Shown here: positions 36,283 through 47,000 of the stretch, in pieces
Position numbering within the stretch: position 1 is the first letter of the stretch
Layout: each line of letters opens with the position of its first letter
Assembly (NCBI GenBank): GCA_013115145.1
Contig: JAAPAO010000029.1
Coordinates: 58,995 to 122,994 of the forward strand
Length of the DNA: 64,000 nucleotides
Source: Perkinsus chesapeaki
Taxonomy: Eukaryota; Perkinsozoa; Perkinsida; Perkinsidae
Reading direction: 5' to 3'
Position numbers and translations under genes: made by a program
Notes under the pieces: model-generated
What the model was told of the DNA's origin: nothing
The model's database searches: none
Seen by the model: the letters and a program-made list of their open reading frames with translations, nothing else

Positions 36283-39200
36283 CTAACATAGTCGATGCTG
36301 AATTGAACGATCCCCAGTAGCATTGGACTTTGTGTCATCAGAGCTGTCTTTGGCCTCCCCCACCTGCTCGCCTGTCTCCGCTGTCTGCGTTTTCTGCAGT
36401 TCCTTCACCAACTGTCTTCTTAACACTCGTTTCTCGTCATCTGTTAGCTCCAACTTGGCATTGAGAACCTTTATCGTTTCAAGTCCATGAGCAGATATAA
36501 TTAAGCTGCAAGCTTGACCTGTATGATGGCACATAGGTCAGCCACACAAGAGAATCGAATATCCAAGCCCTGAGCTCGAAGCTGGTTCAGAAGGTATCTG
36601 AAAGATACCACCTTGTGGAAATAGCGGCCCGTTTAGTATGTTTTAATCTTGAGCCATCCCTTGTCCCATGCTCCGGTCACATTACGCCCACTGCTGGGAA
36701 TAAGAACACGCCCCCTTCTGCCGGAAGGATTAGAAGTAGAACTGTAGAAGACGTTACAAACGATGTCCAAGTTACCTGTTATTTTTCACTAGATGAACCT
36801 TGACATTTTTCACCATATCGAGCCACTTGCCATAGGGGCCATAGTGGCCGCAAACAGCAACCAAAATTTTCCTTTTCCCGCGCCACCGGATTCCAATTTT
36901 ATCGGTTTCCTACTTCCTCCGGTCCTTGGGATACTTCGCCAAGTTAGCGTTGGTCGTCTGCAGAACCTCTCTGACCGACCACGTATTGCCTGATCGGCCT
37001 CACACAAGTTCAATCCCGGCACATGTCATTTTACTTGAATTATTTTCATTCATTTCTGCAGCGGCAAACACGAGCTTGTCGACAGTTGTCGTCATCGGAA
37101 CGACAATTCCATCGCTGACCTTATCAACAACTGACGGCTCTGAAAGATACCCGCCGAGTATCTTTGCGCACTGCGAAGATTTTCGTATATCTCACCGCAG
37201 GCAATGTTGTTGATGTTGTTGTTGTCCATAATAGCTATCCGTTCCAATAACGCTTGGTTCGTCCTCGCCAATCTTTTACACATGCTCTCCCAGTCGACTC
37301 TATCATTGCATCGAACCTGTCTTAAGATTCCCACCAGACCGGTATGCCCCAATGTCGTCCATCAATACAAATGCTACGCCGGTGCGTACACAGAGTTGGT
37401 GGAAGGAACAATAATAATAAGTAAAGCGCCTATCCGGCACCTCAACCCATTGTGGTTGGTGGGAAGAGGAGGCTCGGTCATTTAACGTTCTTCCTTTGAG
37501 TCCTTTAGCGGCTTTTCCAACATGGCATCTTTTGTACTTCTCAAATGAACTCACATTATTGACGAGCCGCGAGCATCTCTGTGCAAATCGACAAGTCGCC
37601 ACACTCTCATCGAACGTGTCCAAGTTGACAGATAGATTTGCAACCATCACTGTCATGCAGTTACCAGCCAGCGAGTCCCTTAAAATCTACAACAGGCCTA
37701 TCAACTTGCTCGACGCTCCTGCCCCACCGATGTCAGCAGTGAGTTTCTGTATGGCACATGGAACCTCTGCCCGCTCGCCTTCAGATGCAGGCTGTTTATG
37801 ACTTGCTCTAGAAAATGCAGCGATCGATTTATATATTTAGCTTCTTGTAAAACCTAATAGACGGGAATGCTTCCGTTTAAAATTCCACGAAAATGCGTAT
37901 TCAATTAGTCGCCATGCAATCTTACATCGTGGTAAAAAACGCCCAACTTCTGCGATTTCCCGGTGAACTCGAATTTCAGGCAAGCGGCCGCCCGATCGGC
38001 TACCATTGGAGTTTCGCCGAATGCTGCAACCATTCTGGGTTTCTTTTATCGGTCAGCGTGTAGAAAGATCCTCAATAGCAATATTAAATATTACCATGGC
38101 TTAATTGATCTGTGTATTTAAGATATTCAATAACATATACTAACATTATAATGAATATTTAATTTGACTTTTTTCATGGAATTTATATACCATCTGGAGA
38201 GCTGATTTCATATAGGGTACACAAAGGGTATTGAAGAAGAACAACCTCAAGTTAATTCAATTTCAACTTGTCATTTACAAGATCTTACCGATTCTCCCCG
38301 GCGGCAGCTCCGCGATTCGAGCTCTATTAGCCCTCGTCAAGCTAGTTTTGAACGAACACTTCGACTTTTCGATACCTTAAATCTCACCTGGGAGTTCAAA
38401 CTATTCTTCCACACTCTCTCACTGCCAGCCAGATCAACCAAATGCAACTTCCATTTCCTCAACAAATCAGTGCCGCGGCTTGGAGTGCGCTGAGTAACAC
38501 CGGAATACTCCACAATGAAAAATTAGCGAACCGACTACTTGTTCAACTTGCAAAGTGAAGATCGTGTGACTCCTGCTGGATGCCATATTGGCACTAGTAC
38601 TAGATACCATCCTATTAACCTAAAAAGAATCTTACATCAGTCTGACATCAATAATTGTAACAAACAGGCCACCCCTCCGAGATATTCCTCAAGTTGATGG
38701 TAAGTCTGGTAAACTAGAATATATTGTTATAAGTGAAGTCTGCCCTATCTCACTAACTATGAGCCCAATCTATAATTGTTGTTTCAAAATGACTAAGCTA
38801 TCCAAAACGGGATACTGCAAGTACTCTACACATTAGCAATTCTGCACAAGGATAGATTCTTACAACATTCTGGAACATCCAGTGAATTCTGCCGAACTAT
38901 CATTCCCGCCGGAAAGAGAGACACTCGGAGTCGATTTGAATCCATTGTTCCACGATTTCTTTCTCTCGCCCCAATTCTCTCTCGACAATTCCTGTCTACT
39001 GAACAATTGTAGCACCATCGTATTACTAGCTCCCTTTACTTTACTCATTCTCTTTACTGCCCTACCCTTCTGAGCCCAATCCATAATTGTTGTGTTATAA
39101 CAACTACAACTATGCTACCCATAAGCAGGCACCCTCTCGCCAAGCCCATCGGCCATTACATTTCCCAACATGAACAGGTCCAAAGCCTCATCTTCATTCT

Positions 39201-42200
39201 CAGTAGGATGATGTGTTAAATTCTTCAATACAATCTCACCTTCCACACCTTCCATAATACTAACCTATATACAAATCTTGCACCCACTTGGATTTCCTCA
39301 ACGCTCAAGTCTCACTCTGGGCCACTGTTCAATCGGAGTTTTAGGATTCACGCTGTCTCCTAGAAGATCATACGCGTTCTCATTGTAAACTTCCAAGTAG
39401 CTCACACACACCTAATGGATATCCTAAAATCGAGCACGTGATCGATTTGCCTCTTTACGCTAGCTATGCTGCCAGGTACCGTTTTCTGGTGCTTTTTGAT
39501 GGCCGTAAATATCTCTTCAATGCACCTCGGTATAATCCCTCTCGAATGATACCCTTCTCCTCCGCTCATCGTGTACCTCAATTTTGACCATAAGAATTTC
39601 AGTCTCAATGAACAATATTCTATAGACAATCTCGCTATACCAGCAGCTGCGCGGAGGGCCACCACAGTGGAACAGCTGTTGAATTCAGGCAGTCAGCTGC
39701 TCACTCCAGATCCTGTCTGGACCAAAGTCACCAACTTGTCCACAGCAGCTATGGCCTATCAGCAATTTGCTGTATCAATGCATGCAAGGGTTCTCTATTG
39801 AGGTGGCTCCCTAAAACTGAAGTCCTATCTACAATCCTAAAGGCTTTAGACCGGAGAGCCAGTAGGAAGTGCGGTGGGACCTAGTTCTACTACTACTTGG
39901 GATGAGCCGCTCCTACCAATTGAGAAGGAAGTATCCACAATTTCTCGACACTCGCTAGAGCTCTGGTCGGGCACGTAATGACCAGGTCGACTCTAACCGT
40001 TTCAGATCCCACTCAATTCCTGGCGAATGTACCGCCGTCGAGCTGGGCTTGGATTTTATCAACCTCACGTCGAATAAAAGTTACCAAAAAGTTTACATCG
40101 CGAGACTACCAACACTCGACGCTTACCGCGAGCCGAAAAATTTTTTTCTTCCCGAAATTTTACCAAATTTTTCCCACAAAAATTTCCCGTGTTTTAGTGA
40201 AGAATTATACAGCTCCTCCCTCCACCACTTACGTTTTGCCACTTCCGGTTTGGCCGTAGCAAAATATACACCTGAAACGGCAATTACCAAAGACACGACT
40301 AAATTCCGAAGGATAAAAATTGAACGGCCTGACACTTCCCTGATAATCTGGGCATATTAGGATCATCTATTGTGATAATGTCTAACAGTCCGGCAACTTC
40401 CTAGAGGCTCTTAAAGAGGGGCCCGCCAGATGGGCGATGGCAAGAGGCCTGCCGCCACTCAGGTGTGAGCTTACCGAAGATACTCTCAGCAAGGCCGTCC
40501 CCTCCCTACCCGTTATGACCTCGCATACAGCTTTCCAGTACAGGCATTGCTACCTCCTTGAATGTTGCCTCCTGACCAGCTTCAGGCCCCAAGACACGAT
40601 GGAAGGGAAAGAAATACCTATTAAGGGAAGTTGGCGTTGATGGCTTGTTCATCTACTCTCGAATGTTCATCAGGGCTCGCTACATGCCCGTAAGGTTAAT
40701 TTTAAACAATAACAAATTGCATGTAAAAAATATAATATAGAACTTTTGACGAAAAATACGTTCCTAGCGCATAAATAAATATCAGCTTGTGCATCGGGAG
40801 CCTCCGGTACTACTCTATGACTCCTAGATACCAGTGATTCCGAATAATACAAATCCACAAGCACTTCAAAGCCCACCACCCCTCAGTACGTTTCCCGCTC
40901 ATCATACCCAAATCCTGATCCATCCATAACCGACGTACCTAACCTTCGACAATCAATTTCCTGCGCGCCACAAAATTACCACTCTCCCGCTTCATTCTAA
41001 GAACAGACCGTGCGTGCTGGCGGGCCATCAAACCCGCAGAGTCATTCTCCTTCGTAATGATCTCGAAACTGAAAACTGAAATACCTCCACCCGGAAAATA
41101 TTATTCGGAGCTTTCCACTACAACTGGGCAACGACCGCACCCGAACTGGAGACGGTATGGAGGAGTGCGTCAGGAAAATGCAATTAAGTGCAAAGTAAGC
41201 CTCAACAACTACTGATAAATGGAGGATGTTGGCGTAGCTGTTGAACCTCTAAGATATAACAGATGTCAATTCACAGCTCTTCCACAACTTATTCGGTACG
41301 GTAGGCTGGCAAGATAGAGTAAACTGCAGAACACCACAAAGCTGGCCGAAGAGCCCTCCCTCGGACCGTCCCTGCCCATCATGAACTAATAGTGCCAGAT
41401 GGATGAGTTTATTGAGTAGCTAGAGTTCAATTGGGGCTTTGAAGAAGGACTTACACATTGGCACAAAGACGGAAAACGTTTCTAGTTAGAATTGTGAACA
41501 AACTGCAAATCGTAGTAGGTCTCGAATTTGAAGTGCTAGGGGTTAATTTAGTTTTAACCTCACCTGTTGTCTACAAGAACGCGGAAGTGTGTTTCCAAGC
41601 ATGTCTGCCAGGAGCGTCTCCGACCTTACCGAATCCGTTTATATGAAAACGACATTATATCCGCTGCCTCAATCCAAACAACTTCTCTTGATAAGTGCTA
41701 TATCATCCTTGCTAGCCTGTCATTCGGGTGGCGTCCAGTTGCTCTAGTTTCACGAAAGTCTATTCCTTTGGAAAGGGATGAACTATTATATTAATGTATT
41801 ATATATCGAATTATGCATCGGTGTGCCCCCCAAATCCCTGTAGATTACGAAAAGCCTTGGCGCTCCCGGTGGCGAGCTCCTCCTCCTCCACGCGCCGGCG
41901 GTGTGTCGTTCTTTAAATCCAATGGTCTTAACCTAGCGAACGTCTTCAAAGGTTGTTGCTCGAATGGGACAGATCGGTAAATCGGCTCTTCGTTCTGAAA
42001 TGAAAAGCGAGGTTTCGAGAATAATCCATGAATGTGGTATCCATGCTGAGGAGTGGCGAGGCGCCACTTGCGACGAAGGACCATGTCGCGGAAATTAACA
42101 TTTTTTCCACTTCCTCGATTTTCCAACTTGGAGATTGATCTGATTAACTGAGGAAGGTCAGTGAGCCAGACTCTAAGGTGACACTGAATGATAACTCGGT

Positions 42201-42306
42201 GATAGGCAACTCTACGGTGCGGTCCACAATCACTCAAGCTGGAAACCGTCCTAGGAGCGGAAACCTTACGGAGTCGAACTATGCCCTCCCCTTCACGAAT
42301 CATCAA
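36283..42306 (-). CDS. Kinesin motor protein, kinesin-9 (KIF6/KIF9)-like
   Basis: Kinesins walk on microtubules using ATP. The kinesin-9 group works in cilia and flagella. Exons on the - strand carry the motor in order: PLKTFARLRPL (41849-41994), RVLGPEAGQEATFKEVAMPV (about 40500), the Walker A exon CIFCYGQTGSGKT (40233-40271, only 39 nt), YTMSGGEG and GIIPRCIEEIFTAIKKHQK (about 39500), CVSYLEVYNENAYDLLGD (about 39400), EDEALDLFMLGNVMADGLG (about 39180), switch I ASSRSHTIFTLQVEQ (about 38550), switch II LHLVDLAGSERVWKNS (about 38420), FHVPYRNSLLTS (about 37740), LRDSLAGNCMTVMVANLSVN, then DESVATCRFAQRCSRLV (about 37600). The tail includes MCKRLARTNQALLERIAIMD and a short coiled coil, ELTDDEKRVLRRQLVKELQK, ending at a TAG (36283-36285). 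The intron 38594-39118 is largely a repeat. The true start codon is unresolved. Confidence 0.82.
38740..39118. repeat. About 317-bp repeat unit, 1.2 copies, inside a kinesin intron
   Basis: CTGCCCTA recurs at 38740 and 39057, so the unit is 317 bp. The text after each occurrence (gagcccaatctataattgtt) repeats until 39118, which is the kinesin 5' splice site. The same unit occurs at 61802-62112 in a permuted order. No long open frame or terminal inverted repeat was found. Confidence 0.88.
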
Positions 42307-43399
42307 TCATGATAGAATTAACCTTTAATGGTTGAATAATAGATTAATTCTCACAAGTAGTTAATAAATGATTCGACTTTATATTGGTATATGGATGGTA
42401 AAACTAAATCACAGATAACAATATACCAAACGGGTTGAGTGCCTAATACGCTTATTAATGTCCCAGTATTATTACTACTGATACATCCACAACAGACTCC
42501 GCCATGGATCCAGCAGCAGCAGTAGCAACAGTCGATTTATCATAGGGGAGCGGAACTGTCATTGATGGTAGAACTGCTGAATAAGTAAATATTTAAGAGT
42601 CTGTCAGTAGCCATTTGGTGCAAGGTTAGAATAGACTTGAGCGTCAGAATGACTTCGATAAGATCGACGTTAATTACCGCCGTTGAACCGTTGGATACGC
42701 GGTACTACTAGCAAATGCTATGGATTACTACACAACTCAAGAATGTGGAAAGGTCGCAGATCGCATGGCACTGTGTGTGTTAGAAAATGTTATGTGAAGG
42801 AAAAGTCCATGATGGAACTGCACAAAAATAAATAATGACAATGTAGTTAGGCACAAGCAACTTCCACGATACTCTACCAAACAGGGGTATTTCTCCGGCC
42901 TATGACCGGAAGGGCAGAGAGTACAGGAGAGTGTGAAGCTTGAAGAACTTGCCTATGAGCTTGTGCGGACCTTTTATGAGGTAGGTAGGACAATCAGAAC
43001 CCAACGAGGGGATCAGCCAACCACAGCATTAAGAGTTCTTTATACAATCAAATGAAAACATTACAGGGAAGGAATCGGTAAGTGACCGTATGGGAATCTT
43101 TGCCCTGGCATGGATGGCCAAAATATCTTTCTCGCACGCGGAAGAATTCATTAACGCATGCGTGCATAGTATCTTGACGATGCCAATCGACATGATAACC
43201 GGTGTATTGTGAGCGGGGATGGTATTTAGTACTGTGGAGGGGGTATAACACTGATATGTACTGCTCAATCTCAAACTATATAGTAATACTGCCCGTCATG
43301 GGACGATGAACGCAATTGCACGCATGCGCAAGATGCTCTTACTGGATGCGCGTGCGTGCATTAGGTAACAACTTACATAAAGCCCTTAACGATCTCTAT
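42307..43399. other. Gene-poor spacer between divergent genes
   Basis: Separates the - strand kinesin from the + strand secreted-protein gene, so it probably holds both promoters. No open frame is convincing. A spliced-leader-like stretch is at 42604-42624. Confidence 0.45.
42604..42624 (+). other. Spliced-leader-like sequence (relic?)
   Basis: TCAGTAGCCATTTGGTGCAAG followed by GT. It resembles the alveolate spliced leader recalled from the literature (CCGTAGCCATTTTGGCTCAAG type) with one gap and three differences. This could be chance. Confidence 0.25.
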
Positions 43400-44150
43400 A
43401 TGCGCTTCATAAATCTAATACCATTCTTTTGTATCATATCTGCCATTGCTGACCCCCTTGAGGATCCGCAGGCTTCATTCGACGACAATGATCAGGTAAG
43501 ATAACTCCACCGCTGTTCACTTTTATACCTATTTCTCTGAAAATGTTTTTTACTCCACATTTGCACTCTATGACGGAGTCTACTCCGGTTTAATTCTCAC
43601 ATGTTGTCAGGCCCTATTTCTGCCCGAACTCGAGGAGGCCGACGTTGAGGAGTTCTTCAAGCTTGCTGGACAGGTCGCCGGACCCCTCAGCGCTGGACTT
43701 GAGAAAGCCTCCAACGCCTTTGTTGACACTCTTCTCGAGTCTATGAAGGACGTCGAGTCCCAAGTTGACATGGACGAAGTGGATGCATTCCTCCAGAAGA
43801 TCTTCGCCGAGAAACCTCACCGCAACCTCAGAACCAACGACAAAAAGTTCAAGGGAATCGATTACTTCACCATTCCCGAAGGCTCTGCCGCGGAGAAGTT
43901 CTTTGCCGCCCAAGCTAAGGGAAGGCAACTGGTCGATGCCCCACCTGTGAACACCGCATTTTTGGACGCTGTCGCCCCCGAGGAGGCCAGCCGCCAATTT
44001 TTTGTTGACGCCAACATGGCCGACCTCGATTGGTTAAAGCATAGAAAACTTGAGGCGGAGAAAAAGTTCAAAGGCATTCAATACTTTACTGTGGAGGAGG
44101 GCTCGGCTGCTGACAAGTTCTTCCACGTGAAGAATGATCTGAAGGAGTAA
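43400..44150 (+). CDS. Secreted protein with duplicated 21-residue motif
   Basis: Two exons (43400-43495, 43611-44150) give 211 residues. MRFINLIPFFCIISAIA is a signal peptide. The mature part is acidic and helical (LEEADVEEFFKLAGQVAG, DEVDAFLQKIFAEKPHRNL). A motif is duplicated: KKFKGIDYFTIPEGSAAEKF at 110-129 and KKFKGIQYFTVEEGSAADKF at 183-202, each continuing with F. No TM segment or ER-retention signal follows, so the product is probably exported. Exon 2 is far more GC-rich than its surroundings, with C/G-ending codons, suggesting high expression. I do not recognise a family outside this lineage. In a parasite it would be a candidate host-facing protein, but that is inference. Confidence 0.85.
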
Positions 44151-45258
44151 CCTCCTACTTGCGTTCTCGATAGCCTGGTACATCCTTTAAAGTCTTGTGT
44201 CGTCTTCTGTGCAGATCTTCATATGTTTATGTGGGACCCGTTTTAGCGGGATTTCTGGTGGCAAACACCGCCATGTAAATATCGCCGTACATCCTTTGGA
44301 GAGTATATCATCTTCTTGTCCTTCAAAATGGTTCAGAGTTCAGTCAAGCCAGTCGGCATCTCAATGATCTGTCCCTGCGTCAATTGTATCAGGGTTTCCG
44401 CGTCGCTATCGCCTTCGAACACTTTGGCTCGATAAGCTAGATCACTTGCCGTCTACAAAGCACGCTAGAGTGAATTAATTCGTTCATCTGAATTTATTAC
44501 GAAGTAAAGAGTTACAATATTATCTCGCGGGATGATATTGAGCGAGTGAGGGACAGACCTCCACATGTTTCACCAATCCTGGTGTAAATTATTCGCCGAT
44601 GTCCATAACCACAATCGGCGTGATTGAACCGCCTGAGTAACGCAACAGAGGAAAGTGCTCGAGATTGCTACTGAGGATATAACTTGATGATGTTGAGATA
44701 CGACGACGACGACAAACTCGATTTGAGAAAAAACCACAAGCTCGTTTCCGAGTGTGGCATTGTCTACAAAGATTCAATGCGCTCTACACATGGACTCGGA
44801 AACAGTCAGGAAAAGTACAAGAAAGAGGTATTCTTATAAAAACCTTACATGCGCGACGATCTTAGTGATAGTACAACCGATGAGTGTTAACTGGTCTGGC
44901 AACAGTAGAGACATGAGAGCAGAACGAGAAACAATCTATTAGAGACTGTATTTCTTTATAGCTTGTTGAGCTTGATATGGGCTCTTAATGAAATGGTGCA
45001 AAGATACTTATGGAGTCGGAATACAATCTTTTAATAACACCTAATACATAATAATGCTCTTTACAGATGTAATGACAATTATTATTTATAATGACGTATA
45101 CGTGATAGAAAAGTATAGGGCGGAAAATATTATGAGATAACTTTGAAAGCCTTCTTAGAGCACTTTGAACGTCATTCATCATAATATAAATAAAAAGTAA
45201 AAGCTGACTACATTCCTTTGCGATGCTCCACAGACCAAATTGTCAGCAACAAAAAGAT
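44151..45258. other. Intergenic, nothing recognised
   Basis: Convergent spacer between the + strand secreted protein and the - strand CCCH gene. Short frames only. Confidence 0.4.
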
Positions 45259-46041
45259 TCACGCTTTCTTTTCGGCGACACCAGTGGAGGACGCAGCGTA
45301 AATGACACCGAGCTGCTCGATATATTGCAAATCTTGATAATATTGAATCATATCATCAGTAACATTTTGGGTCTCGTCAACACGGAATAGCTCCTCCCTG
45401 CTGTGAGCATAACCGCAGTTTACACGACGACAGTTACGGCCACGATCACAGAGCTTGGTCTTACAAAGATTCCCCGGCCTGACACGTAGCTCATCAGCCG
45501 AGTGTGCGAACGCGCACTTATCACCGAATGCACAGTAACCTCTAGCAAAATGTCTACAAGCTTTAGTCTTCACAAGATAAGTAGGAGGCGGCGGGGCATC
45601 TGGGTTGACGAAACTTTCCATGGCATCAACAGTATTATCACCAATAGCAGGAGACAGTGGCTTAGAGAGTGCAACGCCTTTAAAATAAGAATCAATATTT
45701 ATAGTAGGAGGGGCTGAACGTGAGCTGTACTTAGGTGACACACAGACAGCACTGTCAGCAACAGACCAGGTAGAGGACCTTAGAAGAGCCCCAGGAGGGG
45801 GATATGGCGGACCAGCTTCAAATGGAACTGATAGGCTTCTTGAGAACGATAACGGGGTACTGATACTGGCTATGGAAGACGGCGTTGCTATGGTGCTCAC
45901 CGAGCTAGCGCTCCGACGTGGTTTAGAGTTGACATAAGGATCGGTGAGAATCGGCTGAGGCCTCACGGGATTCTTAGGCGTCGGAAGGATGCCGTCATCA
46001 TCGGTAAAGGATGAAGATTGGCAGCTCTCGGACAAAGACAT
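45259..46041 (-). CDS. Intronless tandem CCCH zinc-finger protein
   Basis: A single 260-residue exon, complete from ATG to stop. The first 150 residues are Ser/Pro-rich and probably disordered (SSVSTIATPSSIASISTPLS). Finger 1 is C162-x7-C170-x5-C176-x3-H180 (ACRHFARGYCAFGDKCAFAH). Finger 2 is C198-x5-C204-x4-C209-x3-H213 (CDRGRNCRRVNCGYAH). Tandem CCCH fingers bind single-stranded RNA, typically controlling mRNA stability or processing. Spacing of finger 2 is atypical for tristetraprolin and closer to RNA-binding CCCH families of protists. The C-terminal DDMIQYYQDLQYIEQLG may be a short helix. Being intronless is notable beside intron-dense neighbours. Confidence 0.88.
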   Translation of the reverse strand: MSLSESCQSSSFTDDDGILPTPKNPVRPQPILTDPYVNSKPRRSASSVSTIATPSSIASISTPLSFSRSLSVPFEAGPPYPPPGALLRSSTWSVADSAVCVSPKYSSRSAPPTINIDSYFKGVALSKPLSPAIGDNTVDAMESFVNPDAPPPPTYLVKTKACRHFARGYCAFGDKCAFAHSADELRVRPGNLCKTKLCDRGRNCRRVNCGYAHSREELFRVDETQNVTDDMIQYYQDLQYIEQLGVIYAASSTGVAEKKA

Positions 46042-47000
46042 GAAAAATTAGAAACCCAGCAGGAAGGGGAACTACTACAATAGATCGAACACCCAAAATT
46101 ATTTTGCAGAAGCCGTATGAGAAAAATGGGTGTTAAAATGCGACTAAAAATTCGTAGCTCGCTTATCAAGCTAATCTGAATCTTTCGCGCTTCGAGTTTG
46201 GATACCTAACAGACACTCTCACCCCGTTCCTTACGTTCAACCAAGCCTCGAATAATCCACCTCCGAAGCACCTTACTCGCCAAAGCTAGAGCAAACCCCT
46301 TCCAAAAAGCCAGACTTGGGACTTGCGTACTGAACGTTGAGGAAGCTCAAGACTGCACAAGTGAGCAAGATCTGTTGGCTGCCGTATCTGAATTACTTTT
46401 CGGAGGTAACTTTGAGGTTCCATTGAAGAAAGATGTTTTTTGGGTCAAATTAAAGCTGTGTATGCTAAAAATTTGTGGCTTAATTTTCGTGCGACTTCTC
46501 TAGTTCGCAACAATCAAGACGAGTTTAGACCTGAAACTTTGAGGCTTCGTTAGACTGAGTATTGTCATAGCACTGTGGGACACTCAAACTCTCAACACAT
46601 ACACTCATCCACATAATTTCAGCACAATCGGTTTTTTGAAAAACGTTTTTTTCACATATCCACGCTGTCTATATGTGGATAAACCGATAATGCTAAAGTT
46701 ATGTAGAGAGGTGCATGTGTGTTGAATATTTTCCATATCTGATGCGCATTATTCCCGCAATGATTATTTCACAGACGGAGAAATATTCCGTAAATTGAAT
46801 AGTGCGAAGACAAGCCCTTTGGGTAAAGTAAGCAATGTCCTCTGAAACAATACTGAGCAAACTTCACGGGGCAATGTAAACAGTGGAGTACTCCTCGTAT
46901 ATGTAAGGACCGATAGGATCCACTATACGACGCCTCTTCACGGGAGAACTGGAGAGCTCTTGCGGACTCGACGCAAAAAAATGTGAAGCCTCAGCGAGCC
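46042..47000. other. Divergent intergenic region, likely promoters
   Basis: Separates the - strand CCCH gene from the + strand WD40 gene and so should hold both upstream regions. A small 6-bp inverted repeat (ATCCAC...GTGGAT) lies near 46657-46680. No gene is seen. Confidence 0.4.

Noticed and set aside
38860-39084. 74-residue open frame on the - strand
   Set aside because: Lies wholly within the 317-bp intronic repeat. The related copy at 61.8-62.1 kb does not preserve a protein.
40130-40200. A/T-run similarity to 29990-30070
   Set aside because: Shared homopolymer-rich text (aaattttcccaaatttt type) looks like low complexity and not a dispersed repeat.
43614-43997. 127-residue open frame on the - strand
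   Set aside because: It is antisense to the secreted-protein exon, which has a signal peptide, duplicated motif and biased codons. The reverse frame is a by-product of that codon bias.
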